Source: Promethearchaeota archaeon Loki_b31 (GTDB taxonomy: Archaea; Asgardarchaeota; Lokiarchaeia; Sigyniarchaeales; SOKP01). From it: a stretch of DNA of 44,153 bases. Location: NCBI GenBank assembly GCA_005222975.1, contig NJBI01000028.1, forward strand, positions 1 through 44,153, written 5' to 3'. Position 1 is the stretch's first letter. The number at the start of each line of letters is the position of its first letter. The notes beneath the pieces were generated by a model. The model did no database searches. It was not told the origin of the DNA and saw only the letters and a list, made by a program, of their open reading frames with translations. Both the position numbers and the translations under genes were made by a program. Shown here piece after piece: positions 8,082 to 17,084 of this stretch.

Positions 8082-10211
8082 ATGAAAGAAAAGGGTATAC
8101 CTCAGATCTCATATGAAATGATTCAAGAGATAACGAATCCAACTTATTTCAACCGGGGCGAGAGTTATTACAAGTCTGGAATGGTTAAAAAAGGTTGGAT
8201 TATTGAGGATGGTATAAAAGCAAAAATGAGAGGTAATTATAAACCTTATTATCTTGTAGAAATTTCTGTGTCTGATACTATGAAACTAAGAGGAAAATGT
8301 ACGTGTCCGATTGGATTTGGATGTAAACACAGCGTTGCAACTTGTTTACAATATCTTTATGAACCGGAATTTTTTATTAATAAAATTTGTGACCAAGAAT
8401 TATCTCATCTTAAAGGCTTAAAAGAAAAAGAAAAGAGAAATATAAAAGTTCCTAAAAACTATGAATTAAATCCGATTTCCGTACAAGAATGGGTTTCAAC
8501 ATTACCAATAGAAGTATTAAAGACAAGATTTATAGATCTTTGGAATCGTTTTGCTCCAACAATATTCAAAAATCTCCTAGATCCAGATTATCCTCATTAC
8601 TTTTGGTTTTCTCAACTTATTGATATATCAGATTTTATTGATTCTCGTGAAGAAGAAAACTCTAATAAATGGTTTAGACCTCTTGAGTTAATAGATTTTC
8701 TAAATGATTCTGATCTTTTTATTCCAATACTATATAATTGGACACAATCTTATATTGAATTAGGGAGGGAAATAAAGCAAGAATTCAATTCTATTGGAAT
8801 AACTGAAAATATGATTGATTTTGATCCAGAGTTTTATTTCATAGATGATAATAATGGGGATAACCATAATAGTTGGGATTATGATTATTACGATGAAAAT
8901 AATGCAGAATCGATAGCAGACGATTTTTTCTCTCAATATACAGAAATATTTGAGGAAATAGCGCACTTTTTTGGAATCTTAGTTCACAAGGACCTTTCGG
9001 ATTTGGCAAATAACCTATATGATTTTGGATTTAAGTGGTTTCTGGATTTAAATTTATCCGAACATAGGGATTATGGTTTAAACGAGTTATTTAAAAATCA
9101 AAGCAAATTTGGTGAAATAATCCAAAGTATACAAGCAAATAATTTGAAAGGGAAAAAGCGTATTGATTTTTTATTACAAATGTATTTAAAATTCAAATCG
9201 AAGAATATAAAAGAGAATATCATTAAGGAATTAAATCAATTATCAAATCAATCAGATTTAGACGAAAAAATTAAAGAAATTTGGCAGGAAATCCTTGCAA
9301 TATATAAAATTAAAATGATGAGTGAAGATTTTTTATTTTTACTTGGATTAGCTGAACAATTTTCTAAAGATAATTCTAAAACTCAATATTTGCTAAAAAA
9401 TACACTTCTTAACATTGAAAAGCACGCTGAAAATCCATATGATTTGATTCATTCCATTTTAACTAATTTTGGTGAAAAATCACTTGAAAACAGAGAATGG
9501 CTTTATGCTTTTATAATAAAAGGCAAATTTAACGATCAAAATATCATTGACGAGAAGTACAAGAATAATAAAGGCTTTCTCTGCTCCCATTGCTTTGAAT
9601 GGTTCTTCAAATATTATTTACCGAAGGGTGATATTGTTAAAATAATTGAACTCTGTAGATATGTTTTAAAACATAATCCTTTCTCTTTTGGATTTAATCA
9701 TTATTCCATGATGAAGAATTATTCCATACAAGATAGAGAGTTTGAAAAGGAAATTACTCCTTTTTTAAAATTAGATTTCTTGTCCGAATTAATTAAAAAG
9801 CGTCAATATAGTACTGCAAATAAAATTCTTCTTAATCAAAAGGATTATACTAAAGCAATATCTTTAACGCTTTTACATTATAGTGCAGATAAAGCGTGGG
9901 ATGTCATTAAAAAACTTCATATGGAGATCGTGATAAATAAATCTGATCAAGTTTTAAAAACTATATCTAAAGATGATTTTCTCTCATTAATTAAGCTTTT
10001 TAACAAATATTCAAGCGAATCAATGAAATTAAGATCTAAGCATAGACCAGATTTAAATATTTCTCAAGGTGTGCAATTATGTTTAAACCTCTATAAATAT
10101 TTTAAAATTCAATCCGAAGGAAATCAGTGGTTTTCACGATTTTGTAAAAAATATAAACGATTCCATAATTTAAGAAGTAGTCTTAAATCTCTGGGAATTG
10201 AAATGGTTTAA
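8082..10211 (+). CDS. SWIM zinc-finger protein (709 aa)
   Basis: The N-terminus holds a SWIM zinc finger, CTCPIGFGCKH at residues 73-83 (CxCx5CxH), a fold that binds DNA or protein. The ~600 residues that follow are rich in leucine, lysine and aromatic residues and look all-helical. They resemble the repeat-like tails of bacterial and archaeal SWIM proteins, but I see no enzyme motif. An acidic patch rich in D, N and Y lies around residues 250-285. There is no signal peptide. SWIM proteins are known to sit beside MoxR ATPases or SWI2/SNF2 helicases; neither is present here. The gene lies alone between the MFS remnant and the two-gene module at 10406-13170. Confidence 0.8.
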   Translation: MKEKGIPQISYEMIQEITNPTYFNRGESYYKSGMVKKGWIIEDGIKAKMRGNYKPYYLVEISVSDTMKLRGKCTCPIGFGCKHSVATCLQYLYEPEFFINKICDQELSHLKGLKEKEKRNIKVPKNYELNPISVQEWVSTLPIEVLKTRFIDLWNRFAPTIFKNLLDPDYPHYFWFSQLIDISDFIDSREEENSNKWFRPLELIDFLNDSDLFIPILYNWTQSYIELGREIKQEFNSIGITENMIDFDPEFYFIDDNNGDNHNSWDYDYYDENNAESIADDFFSQYTEIFEEIAHFFGILVHKDLSDLANNLYDFGFKWFLDLNLSEHRDYGLNELFKNQSKFGEIIQSIQANNLKGKKRIDFLLQMYLKFKSKNIKENIIKELNQLSNQSDLDEKIKEIWQEILAIYKIKMMSEDFLFLLGLAEQFSKDNSKTQYLLKNTLLNIEKHAENPYDLIHSILTNFGEKSLENREWLYAFIIKGKFNDQNIIDEKYKNNKGFLCSHCFEWFFKYYLPKGDIVKIIELCRYVLKHNPFSFGFNHYSMMKNYSIQDREFEKEITPFLKLDFLSELIKKRQYSTANKILLNQKDYTKAISLTLLHYSADKAWDVIKKLHMEIVINKSDQVLKTISKDDFLSLIKLFNKYSSESMKLRSKHRPDLNISQGVQLCLNLYKYFKIQSEGNQWFSRFCKKYKRFHNLRSSLKSLGIEMV

Positions 10212-10252
10212 AAAATAAATAAGCAGAATTTAAATCATCATTACTAGCGTCG

Positions 10253-10270
10253 AATGGATTAATATCCATT
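10253..10270. repeat. short inverted repeat upstream of the two-gene module
   Basis: Two seven-base arms, AATGGAT and ATCCATT, enclose TAAT. About 50 bases on, an imperfect stem (AAGTC ... GACTT with an inner TGT/ACA) follows at roughly 10313-10337. This 140-base leader is richer in G and C than nearby spacers. It could be a regulatory leader or the left end of a mobile unit; neither is proven. Confidence 0.35.
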
Positions 10271-10354
10271 ATCGGTCATTTGAAAACCACCTTTATAAAA
10301 TCGTGTTCTCAAGTCCTGTATTCGGACATAAGACTTCCTTGTCGCACTTTTTCA

Positions 10355-10362
10355 TTTAAATA
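10355..10362 (+). promoter_or_regulatory. TATA box for the two-gene module
   Basis: TTTAAATA matches the best archaeal TATA boxes in this window. It lies 51 bases before the ATG at 10406, which predicts transcription starting around 10382-10388. An AAGG lies at 10376-10379. Confidence 0.45.
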
Positions 10363-10405
10363 TAACCGTCATAATAAGGTAGTAAAAGAATTATGATAAT
10401 AAATT

Positions 10406-11017
10406 ATGACAGACTATATTGAAGATCCTTATATGGGATCTGAATACGATGAAATTTTTAATGATTGGTATGAAATTGAGGGAGAGAGAAAAATAAAAGA
10501 ACTTTCACGCCAACTCCGAACCTTTTTTAATTATAAGGCTGAAGTGATAAGATATCGATTTCGAATCAGTTCAAATCTGGCCGAAAATTTTACAAACACT
10601 AAATTTATTAGTCGAAAGAAAGAAATTGAATCATTAACTCATGATTTTATAACTTTGCTGAAGAGGTTAAAAAAACCCACCCAAACACTTGAGGAAGGGA
10701 TTCGATCTCTCTTTTTTAACAATGATAAAGCATGTTTTAATAAACTTTCAGCCATAACTGAGAAATTGTCCATGTTACTTCACTATTTTTCAGAGGAAAG
10801 CCTTCACAATCATCCAAAATTTCTCAAATTTAGCGTGATATTAGTACAACACCTTTGTTTGATGAAAAAATGCTTGAATGCACAATTTAGCGAATTTTTT
10901 GAGGAGCTTGAAATAAACTACAACAATTTAGAAGAAGAACTTGAAGATTTAATCGAAATCACGCCAATTAAGAAGAAACAATCAAAAAAACAATTTGAGG
11001 AGAGATTAACTTCATGA
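10406..11017 (+). CDS. uncharacterised helical protein, first gene of a two-gene module (203 aa)
   Basis: I do not recognise a family. The protein is charged, predicted all-helical, and ends in acidic (EELEDLIE) and then lysine-rich stretches. There are no cysteine pairs, signal peptide or membrane segments. Its stop codon overlaps the start of the next gene (ATGA at 11014-11017), so the two are translationally coupled and probably act together. Position and coupling suggest a partner or accessory of the downstream mosaic nuclease protein. The gene and the 5' half of its partner are richer in G and C than the surrounding genes, a mild sign of separate origin. Confidence 0.75.
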   Translation: MTDYIEDPYMGSEYDEIFNDWYEIEGERKIKELSRQLRTFFNYKAEVIRYRFRISSNLAENFTNTKFISRKKEIESLTHDFITLLKRLKKPTQTLEEGIRSLFFNNDKACFNKLSAITEKLSMLLHYFSEESLHNHPKFLKFSVILVQHLCLMKKCLNAQFSEFFEELEINYNNLEEELEDLIEITPIKKKQSKKQFEERLTS

Positions 11018-13170
11018 AAGCATATACTAACGTATCACGGAAAAATGTGGGAGAGGATCGAGTAGCAATCTGCCCAAATTTTGGATGTGAGTACATGACA
11101 CGAGTTAAACCTCTTAAATTTAGGTTCTTAGGTTTTGGTAAGCATCCTAAATGCAAGAAACATCGAATCCCTTTAGTTTATGTTGATAAAAGAATCGGTG
11201 ATTTCATGGATGCTGCCCTAGCGTGTTTTTTTGATAAAGCAGGACTTCCTCCAAGTGAATTACTCGAGGATGTAAAATCGAAATTCCCTGACGAATTTAA
11301 CTCGTTTGTAGAAGGATGGATGTATTGCATCACGGTTGGAAGAGGAGCGCCCATAGTTTCACGTTATATGGATACAATTTCAAATGCATATCTCAAGCAA
11401 TTGACCAAGAAACAAATTAAGGCACTTAAAAAAGGATATGATTCTAAGCCAAATCTCGTGAATAAAGCAATTAAGGATGGAATGGATGAAATTACTATCC
11501 AATATACGAGGATTCTCAAGCACTTGAGAGCTCATTCCGAGATCCTCGTTGATCATCAAAAACTTCAATCATTTTCTAGAAGCCTCCAAAATTACTTGAA
11601 GGATTGGCAAGAAATTATATTAAAGCGCAATGAGATCGTTAATTCTCCAGAAAACAAGCGCGAAATGACTTTAAAAGAGACCAAGTTTAATTATGATCAA
11701 ATCCTAAACATTGGCACATGTCGATCCCTTCTCGGATTAAATCCTGAAAGTAAAGAAGTAAAGAAAGCGGGATTAACCGCATTTGATAGATTTTCTGTAT
11801 ATCACGAATTTTATAGTGAAGGTTTAACTTCGAAATTTACTAAATCAGATATCAGTAACATAATTTCAGAAAGTAAATTAAATAATCATCACCAACCTGA
11901 TATAGATAAGGCTCAATGCGGTTTAAATAATAATAATATCTCATTTTTTGAAAAGTTTAAGGATCAAAATATATTTTTACAGAATTTACAAGAATTAAAT
12001 GGATTTTGCTTAGAAATGGATGATTTTAATAATAATAGTGAAAAAAGAATATTAACAATATCGGTCGAAGTAAAAGAAAAAATCTTTAATGAAGTTGGGA
12101 GGGAAATTGAAAAAATTAAAAAGGGATTAAAACCTAAATCGCTCGCAAAAATTTGGAGAGATTCTTTCCAAGATGTAATTAGTCAGAAACATTTATTAAA
12201 TATTGTTAAAGAAAGATTCTTCGAAATATATGAGAAAATCTGGGGTTCTAAAGCATTAAAGAAGCCATCAACTTATCGTAAGACCGATAGACTGCATATT
12301 GAAGATGTAGAAAAAATCATAACTGAAAAGAGAGGTAAGTTAATAAACACCTTCAGGAAAGAAAAGGATACAGAATTCTATCTTAGAATTTTATGTAAAA
12401 ATAAACATATATTTGAAATAGCAAAGAGTGAATTAAAAAGAGGAAGATGGTGTCCTAAAGAAAGTAAATCTTGTCCTAAAACTGATGAAGAACATAGAAA
12501 AGGTATAAGAGATATTATTTCTGCTAAAAATGGTACGATAATAGACTCATACAAAAAACAAGGAGATGGTGATTATTACTTTAAAATTCAATGTGATAAA
12601 AATCATATATTTATTAAGAGAAAAACAGCATTAGTTAGAGGTAGATGGTGTCCCTATTGTAATGAAGGAAAGTATGAAAAAATAATATTATGGTATTTTA
12701 GTAAAATTTTATCTCATATTATTGGAAAAAAAATTTGTTTTAAAAAAGTAATGCTTTGTAGTGTCCTTGACTGTTCTAATATTAAAAAAAAGATTCCAGA
12801 AAGATATAAAGATCTTACTATTTCTAATATGCATTTTGATGGATTCTTCAAGCTAGAAATAGGTAATCAAATATTTAATATAGTTATTGAATATCAAGGA
12901 TCTCAACATTATGAATTCCCAAATAGATTTAACGATAATACTAATAAAGGGAGAAGTGATTTTCTAAAAGCTCAGTTAGGAGACAATTTCAAAAGATGGT
13001 TAGATTTTGAAAAAAACATAATTTTGATTGAATTTCCTTATAACATAGATAAATCAATGAGTCATCCGAAGAGAATCAGAGATTTTATCGTATCAAGATT
13101 GAGACAAAAATTAAATATTAGTATTGGTCGAATTCCCGAATTCAATCATATAACGCAAGGAATATTTTAA
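11014..13170 (+). CDS. mosaic protein: zinc-finger domain fused to zinc-ribbon repeats and a predicted endonuclease (718 aa)
   Basis: Residues 1-60 hold an apparent zinc site (C20, C25, C47, H50). A helical region follows to about 290. Around 428-485 and 492-552 lie two related repeats, each with a cysteine, an N/K-H-I-F element and a RGRWCP element; the second ends in WCPYC. This is the arrangement of zinc ribbons seen next to homing-type nucleases. The last ~110 residues read as a Vsr/PD-(D/E)xK-like nuclease core: FDGFF near 607, IEYQGSQHYEF near 626-636, and KNIILIEFPY near 668-677. The first ~800 bases are about 40% GC and the rest nearer 28%, so the gene looks like a fusion. Function is inferred: DNA cleavage, perhaps mobility or defence. 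Confidence 0.7.
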   Translation: MKAYTNVSRKNVGEDRVAICPNFGCEYMTRVKPLKFRFLGFGKHPKCKKHRIPLVYVDKRIGDFMDAALACFFDKAGLPPSELLEDVKSKFPDEFNSFVEGWMYCITVGRGAPIVSRYMDTISNAYLKQLTKKQIKALKKGYDSKPNLVNKAIKDGMDEITIQYTRILKHLRAHSEILVDHQKLQSFSRSLQNYLKDWQEIILKRNEIVNSPENKREMTLKETKFNYDQILNIGTCRSLLGLNPESKEVKKAGLTAFDRFSVYHEFYSEGLTSKFTKSDISNIISESKLNNHHQPDIDKAQCGLNNNNISFFEKFKDQNIFLQNLQELNGFCLEMDDFNNNSEKRILTISVEVKEKIFNEVGREIEKIKKGLKPKSLAKIWRDSFQDVISQKHLLNIVKERFFEIYEKIWGSKALKKPSTYRKTDRLHIEDVEKIITEKRGKLINTFRKEKDTEFYLRILCKNKHIFEIAKSELKRGRWCPKESKSCPKTDEEHRKGIRDIISAKNGTIIDSYKKQGDGDYYFKIQCDKNHIFIKRKTALVRGRWCPYCNEGKYEKIILWYFSKILSHIIGKKICFKKVMLCSVLDCSNIKKKIPERYKDLTISNMHFDGFFKLEIGNQIFNIVIEYQGSQHYEFPNRFNDNTNKGRSDFLKAQLGDNFKRWLDFEKNIILIEFPYNIDKSMSHPKRIRDFIVSRLRQKLNISIGRIPEFNHITQGIF

Positions 13171-13281
13171 AATGTTTTAAGAAAACAATGTAATTAAACT
13201 ATACTCCCCCGACAAAAAAATCTAACTAATAATTTGTTAAATTAACTTTTTTTTTCATTAATTTCAAGTACTCTTTTGGTT

Positions 13282-14532
13282 TTAAAACGATATTTTAGAA
13301 AAATCTGTAATCGCGAAGATAACAATACATACTGCTAACAGAATTGAAATGTAAATAAACGCCCAAGTAAACGAGAATGCGTCATATAAATAGCCGAAGA
13401 TCAAAGCCTCAACCATACTAATGAATCCAACCGATAAATAGTAATACCCATAAGCTCGTCCTCTTTTTTCTTCACCTGCTAGGTCAGCTATAAATGCTCT
13501 TGAGATTGGATCCACAGAGGCTAGGTAAAAGCCGTGCATGATGTAAATTACAATAATTAAAACTATTGAAAAAAGAGAGACTTCAATAGGAAAAGCTAAA
13601 ATAACACAAGATAGTAGTAATATCGATAATCCGATCACGATCATCGGTTTTCGGCCAATTTTATCGGACAAGGAGCCATTTATTGGAGAAAAAATTGTAT
13701 AAACTATGTTCAATATAAGATAAAAAACAGGTATAAGGTAAATTAAATTGGAAGGAATATAGTCTAATGCTCTAATAATTAAAAATACGACATCTAAACT
13801 GGCAAATTCAATAACTCCAAGAATAACGATTAATTTTATGAAATTTTTATCAATCTTTTCACTCTTTTCTTTTCTAATTTTTTTCCCAAGTTTTTTATCT
13901 AACTCTTCTGGAGAAACATCTTTAACTGGAAGAATTAGGGCAATTGCAATACATCCAGGAATTATTGAGAAAAATATTATTTGTGAATAGCTCCATGCGT
14001 AAAATAATAAAAGAAATGCAAGTAATGAGCCAAGAACCGCTCCTAATGTATCCATAGCACGATGCAATCCAAATGCCTTTCCTTTTTTAGTAGCGTAAAA
14101 AGAAATAAGAGCGTCTCTCGAAGATGTTCTCAATCCTTTACCTACTCGATCTGTTGCTTTTAACCCTAAAACCATTTCCCATGAAGGACTCAACCCTATT
14201 AATGGTTTTGAAAGGTTCGATAAGGAATATCCAGCTACAATAAAAGGTTTTCTTTTGTTTATTTTATCGCTCATCCAGCCGGTAATTCCTTTTAAAATGT
14301 TCGCAATAGCATTTGTAATTCCTGAAATTAGCCCTAAAATTAGCACACTTCCTCCAATTTCTAAAATAAACAAAGGTAATATGCTTTGAATGCTTTCGCT
14401 AGAAATATCTGTAAACAATGATACTAATCCCATCAAAAATACTGGAATTGAAACTCCAAATATCATTCTTCGTCTTTTTATTGATTTACCAATTGTTTGG
14501 CTATTTGTAGGTTTTTTTTCTTCTTTGCTCAT
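13282..14532 (-). CDS. major facilitator superfamily transporter
   Basis: A membrane transporter of about 416 residues with 12 predicted helices. The MFS loop signature DKINKRKPFIVAGY lies between helices 2 and 3, and the matching DKIGRKPMIVIG lies in the second half; a long charged loop separates the halves. The substrate is unknown; drug or metabolite export is plausible given the regulator. I start at the ATG at 14532, although a TTG six bases upstream is in frame. A PadR-family gene is divergent, and a perfect inverted repeat sits in the 5' leader, which points to repressor control. A decayed relative of its 3' end lies at 7816-8005. Confidence 0.9.
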   Translation of the reverse strand: MSKEEKKPTNSQTIGKSIKRRRMIFGVSIPVFLMGLVSLFTDISSESIQSILPLFILEIGGSVLILGLISGITNAIANILKGITGWMSDKINKRKPFIVAGYSLSNLSKPLIGLSPSWEMVLGLKATDRVGKGLRTSSRDALISFYATKKGKAFGLHRAMDTLGAVLGSLLAFLLLFYAWSYSQIIFFSIIPGCIAIALILPVKDVSPEELDKKLGKKIRKEKSEKIDKNFIKLIVILGVIEFASLDVVFLIIRALDYIPSNLIYLIPVFYLILNIVYTIFSPINGSLSDKIGRKPMIVIGLSILLLSCVILAFPIEVSLFSIVLIIVIYIMHGFYLASVDPISRAFIADLAGEEKRGRAYGYYYLSVGFISMVEALIFGYLYDAFSFTWAFIYISILLAVCIVIFAITDFSKISF

Positions 14533-14582
14533 AATCAAATCCTAATTTTTATTAGAATTTTAAGTTTTTTAAATTAAGTTTT

Positions 14583-14601
14583 GATATCGAATTTCGATAT
14601 C
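14583..14601. promoter_or_regulatory. inverted-repeat operator upstream of the MFS gene
   Basis: GATATCGA and TCGATATC form a perfect eight-base inverted repeat with three bases between. The site lies 51 bases before the MFS ATG and about 30 bases downstream of the predicted TATA box, near the expected transcription start. A repressor bound here would block the MFS promoter. The divergent PadR protein is the obvious candidate. Confidence 0.6.
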
Positions 14602-14630
14602 GATTATGGATAATATTAATGTATGAGAGA

Positions 14631-14638
14631 TATATAAA
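14631..14638 (-). promoter_or_regulatory. TATA box for the MFS gene
   Basis: The minus strand reads TTTATATA here. A start site about 25 bases downstream would fall near 14605, directly beside the inverted repeat at 14583-14601. The spacing fits archaeal promoters, but the window is AT-rich, so the exact box is uncertain. Confidence 0.45.
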
Positions 14639-14791
14639 TATTGTGAAATCTCTATCTTTTAGTTTTTAAACACTTTAATTATGTTAACCAAATATTAATA
14701 TTTCAGTTTACCTTTAATATTAAATGTATTAAAGTTTTAATTTAATTATATCACAAAAAAATAAGAAAAAATATAAATTAATTAATTGAAT

Positions 14792-15100
14792 ATGAATCCC
14801 TTATCAAAATTTAAGAAAGGAGCGATTATCGTCCATATTTTATATCATGCTAAAAAAGAAGCCATATATGGAGCTTGGCTTAAAGAAGAATTAAGGAAAC
14901 ACGGTTATGATATTTCTTACGGAACATTATACCCATGGTTAGCTAGATTAACTAATTCTGGTTATTTGCATGTTAATGAAAAAAATATTAATGGAAAAAT
15001 TCGCAAATATTATTCAATTACTAAGGAAGGAGAAAAACATTTCCAAAAAATAAAACAGTATCTAAAAGAACTTTATAACGAAGTTATGGAAGAAAAATAA
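14792..15100 (+). CDS. PadR-family transcriptional regulator
   Basis: A winged-helix protein of 102 residues with the PadR pattern. GAIIVHILYHAKKEAIYGAWL forms helix 1-2. The recognition helix lies in YDISYGTLYPWLARLTNSGYL, and the wing contains KIRKYYSITKEG. A C-terminal helix for dimerisation follows. PadR proteins usually repress nearby transporter or stress genes and are released by small hydrophobic ligands. It is divergent from the MFS transporter with about 260 bases between, including the inverted repeat at 14583. ATG at 14792 is chosen; a TTG six bases upstream is in frame. The ligand is unknown. Confidence 0.9.
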   Translation: MNPLSKFKKGAIIVHILYHAKKEAIYGAWLKEELRKHGYDISYGTLYPWLARLTNSGYLHVNEKNINGKIRKYYSITKEGEKHFQKIKQYLKELYNEVMEEK

Positions 15101-15204
15101 ACTTAAAAATTCTAAAATTGAACGAAAAATATCTACCATAAACTTAATCTTAATATTTGAGAATTTCTTACTTTAAAAATTTACTCTAGTAATATTATAA
15201 TAAG

Positions 15205-16941
15205 TTATATATTTACGAATAAATGGAGTGCTCCACCAATTCCTATGGCGTTTGAAATTACCGCAGCGAAGAAAAGCTGTATTATGACAAACGAGCTTAA
15301 TATCACGGTACTAAATCGTTTAGTGTTTTCATAAATTAATGTATTTTGAATTATCGCGTATAAGAATATGAGATACATAAACATAACTGAAGGAAAGAAT
15401 GCCCAAGCCCATGTTAACGTCATTAAATTGATTTGAACGTAAATTGCGATAAGAATTATCCAAAGGGATTTTTTTCGCTCATCTTTTAAGAAATTTAACT
15501 GGGGATATAAAACTTTTCTATATAAAATTTCCATAGAGAAATATATTGGAAATGCTATCCATGCCGCTAGAACAGAGTTAAAAAAATTGGAAGGCCACAT
15601 AAAAGCAAAGGGGTAAGAAAAGCTTAATATTAAATATATTACTATAAAATAAACATTACTTAAAATAGCATAAATAAAATATTTTAATTGAAATTCAGAT
15701 TTAATTAACTCTTTAAATTGATGTATATCAAATTTTACTCTTTTTTCTTTTAAATCTCTAAGATAATAAATTAATTTAACGGTAAAGAAAACAATGGTTA
15801 TATTGAGCGAAGCTAAAAAAATACCCACAAGACCAAATAATCTTTCAAAAATCTCCCAATTAAGCAGAAAAATTGTAGTATATAATATTATTTTCAAAAT
15901 TTGCTTTAATTTTTTAGCCTTAACCTTAATTTTTGATATGGGAACATCATTTTTTACCGAATTTTTTTGTATAATGTCTTCCTTATCCCTGAAAAATTTT
16001 GAAGTGTAAGATATCAAAGAAAGAACAATTAAAACTAATAATAATAAAGTGACAAAAAGGACAACGTAGTTTACAAGAAAGGTAATATTTATTGGTCCGT
16101 TTATAGTTTCAGATTTAAAAAAATAATTTTCGAACCATTTAATTGACTCGATTAAAACCACATTGGAAAATAATTGGTGTCCACCACCTATCAAAGGTTC
16201 TGTTATAGGAATTACTGTACAATCTGTTAAATTTTTCGCTACTAATGCTTGACTGGTAAAATCTAGTACCTCATCATCCACATGCATTATAATTAGTAAA
16301 TTATTTGTGTTAGTTTTATTCAATAAGTTTACCGGTATATACGGATCGTAATTATCAGTATTTACGACACCTAATTGTTGAGAATCAATATTTACTAAAG
16401 GAGCCCAAGTAACTGTAACGTTAAAGCGTGGGTCTAACGCTTGGTTCATAAGTACAATCATCCCTCCTAAAGAATGGCCTATCAATCCAATCTGAGAAGA
16501 ATTGACATTTGAATAAAAAGGCAATGTTTCGAGTTTATCCAGTAGTTTAGAACAATCTTGAGCTAAAGCGGGTATGTCTGTAGTTGGATCAATATTTATA
16601 ATATTACCGCTACTTTCACCGTGACCTTGATAATCTAAAGCTACAAGAAAAAAACCCCTTTTGGTGAATTCGATTGGAATTCTCAGATCAAAATCTCGTT
16701 GACTTCCTATCCCATGACAGTAAATAATTAAAGGTCTTTGGTCTTGAAATCCTAAATTTTTTGAAGGGTAATATAGATTAGCATAAAGAGTAGCTCCAGA
16801 AGATTGGTATTCGATTCTATCATAACGGGAATAACTTATCGATTTATCATAGGCTAAATAGGAAAGAGAGATCACCAATAAAATGATTAAAATCATTATC
16901 CTTTTAAAAAATTGGGCATCCTCCCTGTCAATAATACTCAT
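15205..16941 (-). CDS. membrane-anchored alpha/beta hydrolase with a C-terminal multi-pass domain (578 aa)
   Basis: An N-terminal membrane helix (about 13-31) leads into an alpha/beta hydrolase. The nucleophile elbow is GHSLGG (S157), the acid probably D222 or D223 in HVDDEVLD, and the histidine H255 in GGGHQLF; the oxyanion strand is YCHGIGS. After about 275 come seven or more hydrophobic segments, with a charged loop near 310-345. The hydrolase domain is expected to face outside, judging from one preceding helix. Serine esterase or peptidase activity is likely, but the substrate is unknown. The fusion of a hydrolase to a large membrane domain is unusual. It is divergent from the coiled-coil gene at 17085. 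Confidence 0.85.
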   Translation of the reverse strand: MSIIDREDAQFFKRIMILIILLVISLSYLAYDKSISYSRYDRIEYQSSGATLYANLYYPSKNLGFQDQRPLIIYCHGIGSQRDFDLRIPIEFTKRGFFLVALDYQGHGESSGNIINIDPTTDIPALAQDCSKLLDKLETLPFYSNVNSSQIGLIGHSLGGMIVLMNQALDPRFNVTVTWAPLVNIDSQQLGVVNTDNYDPYIPVNLLNKTNTNNLLIIMHVDDEVLDFTSQALVAKNLTDCTVIPITEPLIGGGHQLFSNVVLIESIKWFENYFFKSETINGPINITFLVNYVVLFVTLLLLVLIVLSLISYTSKFFRDKEDIIQKNSVKNDVPISKIKVKAKKLKQILKIILYTTIFLLNWEIFERLFGLVGIFLASLNITIVFFTVKLIYYLRDLKEKRVKFDIHQFKELIKSEFQLKYFIYAILSNVYFIVIYLILSFSYPFAFMWPSNFFNSVLAAWIAFPIYFSMEILYRKVLYPQLNFLKDERKKSLWIILIAIYVQINLMTLTWAWAFFPSVMFMYLIFLYAIIQNTLIYENTKRFSTVILSSFVIIQLFFAAVISNAIGIGGALHLFVNI

Positions 16942-17084
16942 ATTAGAAGTTCCAGTATTTTATTTAATTTCAGAAATATAATTTTTAATTAAATTTGTTA
17001 TTGTTATAATTTATACTAGGTTTAACTTATATATTTTAATTAAATTTATAATTATTAATTAAAAAACATATATTGTGATTTCTA

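Noticed and set aside
7816..13450. A composite transposon bounded by the two MFS copies
   Set aside because: The flanking copies are only about three-quarters identical in DNA and no transposase, terminal repeats or target duplications are seen; an old tandem paralogue pair explains them better.
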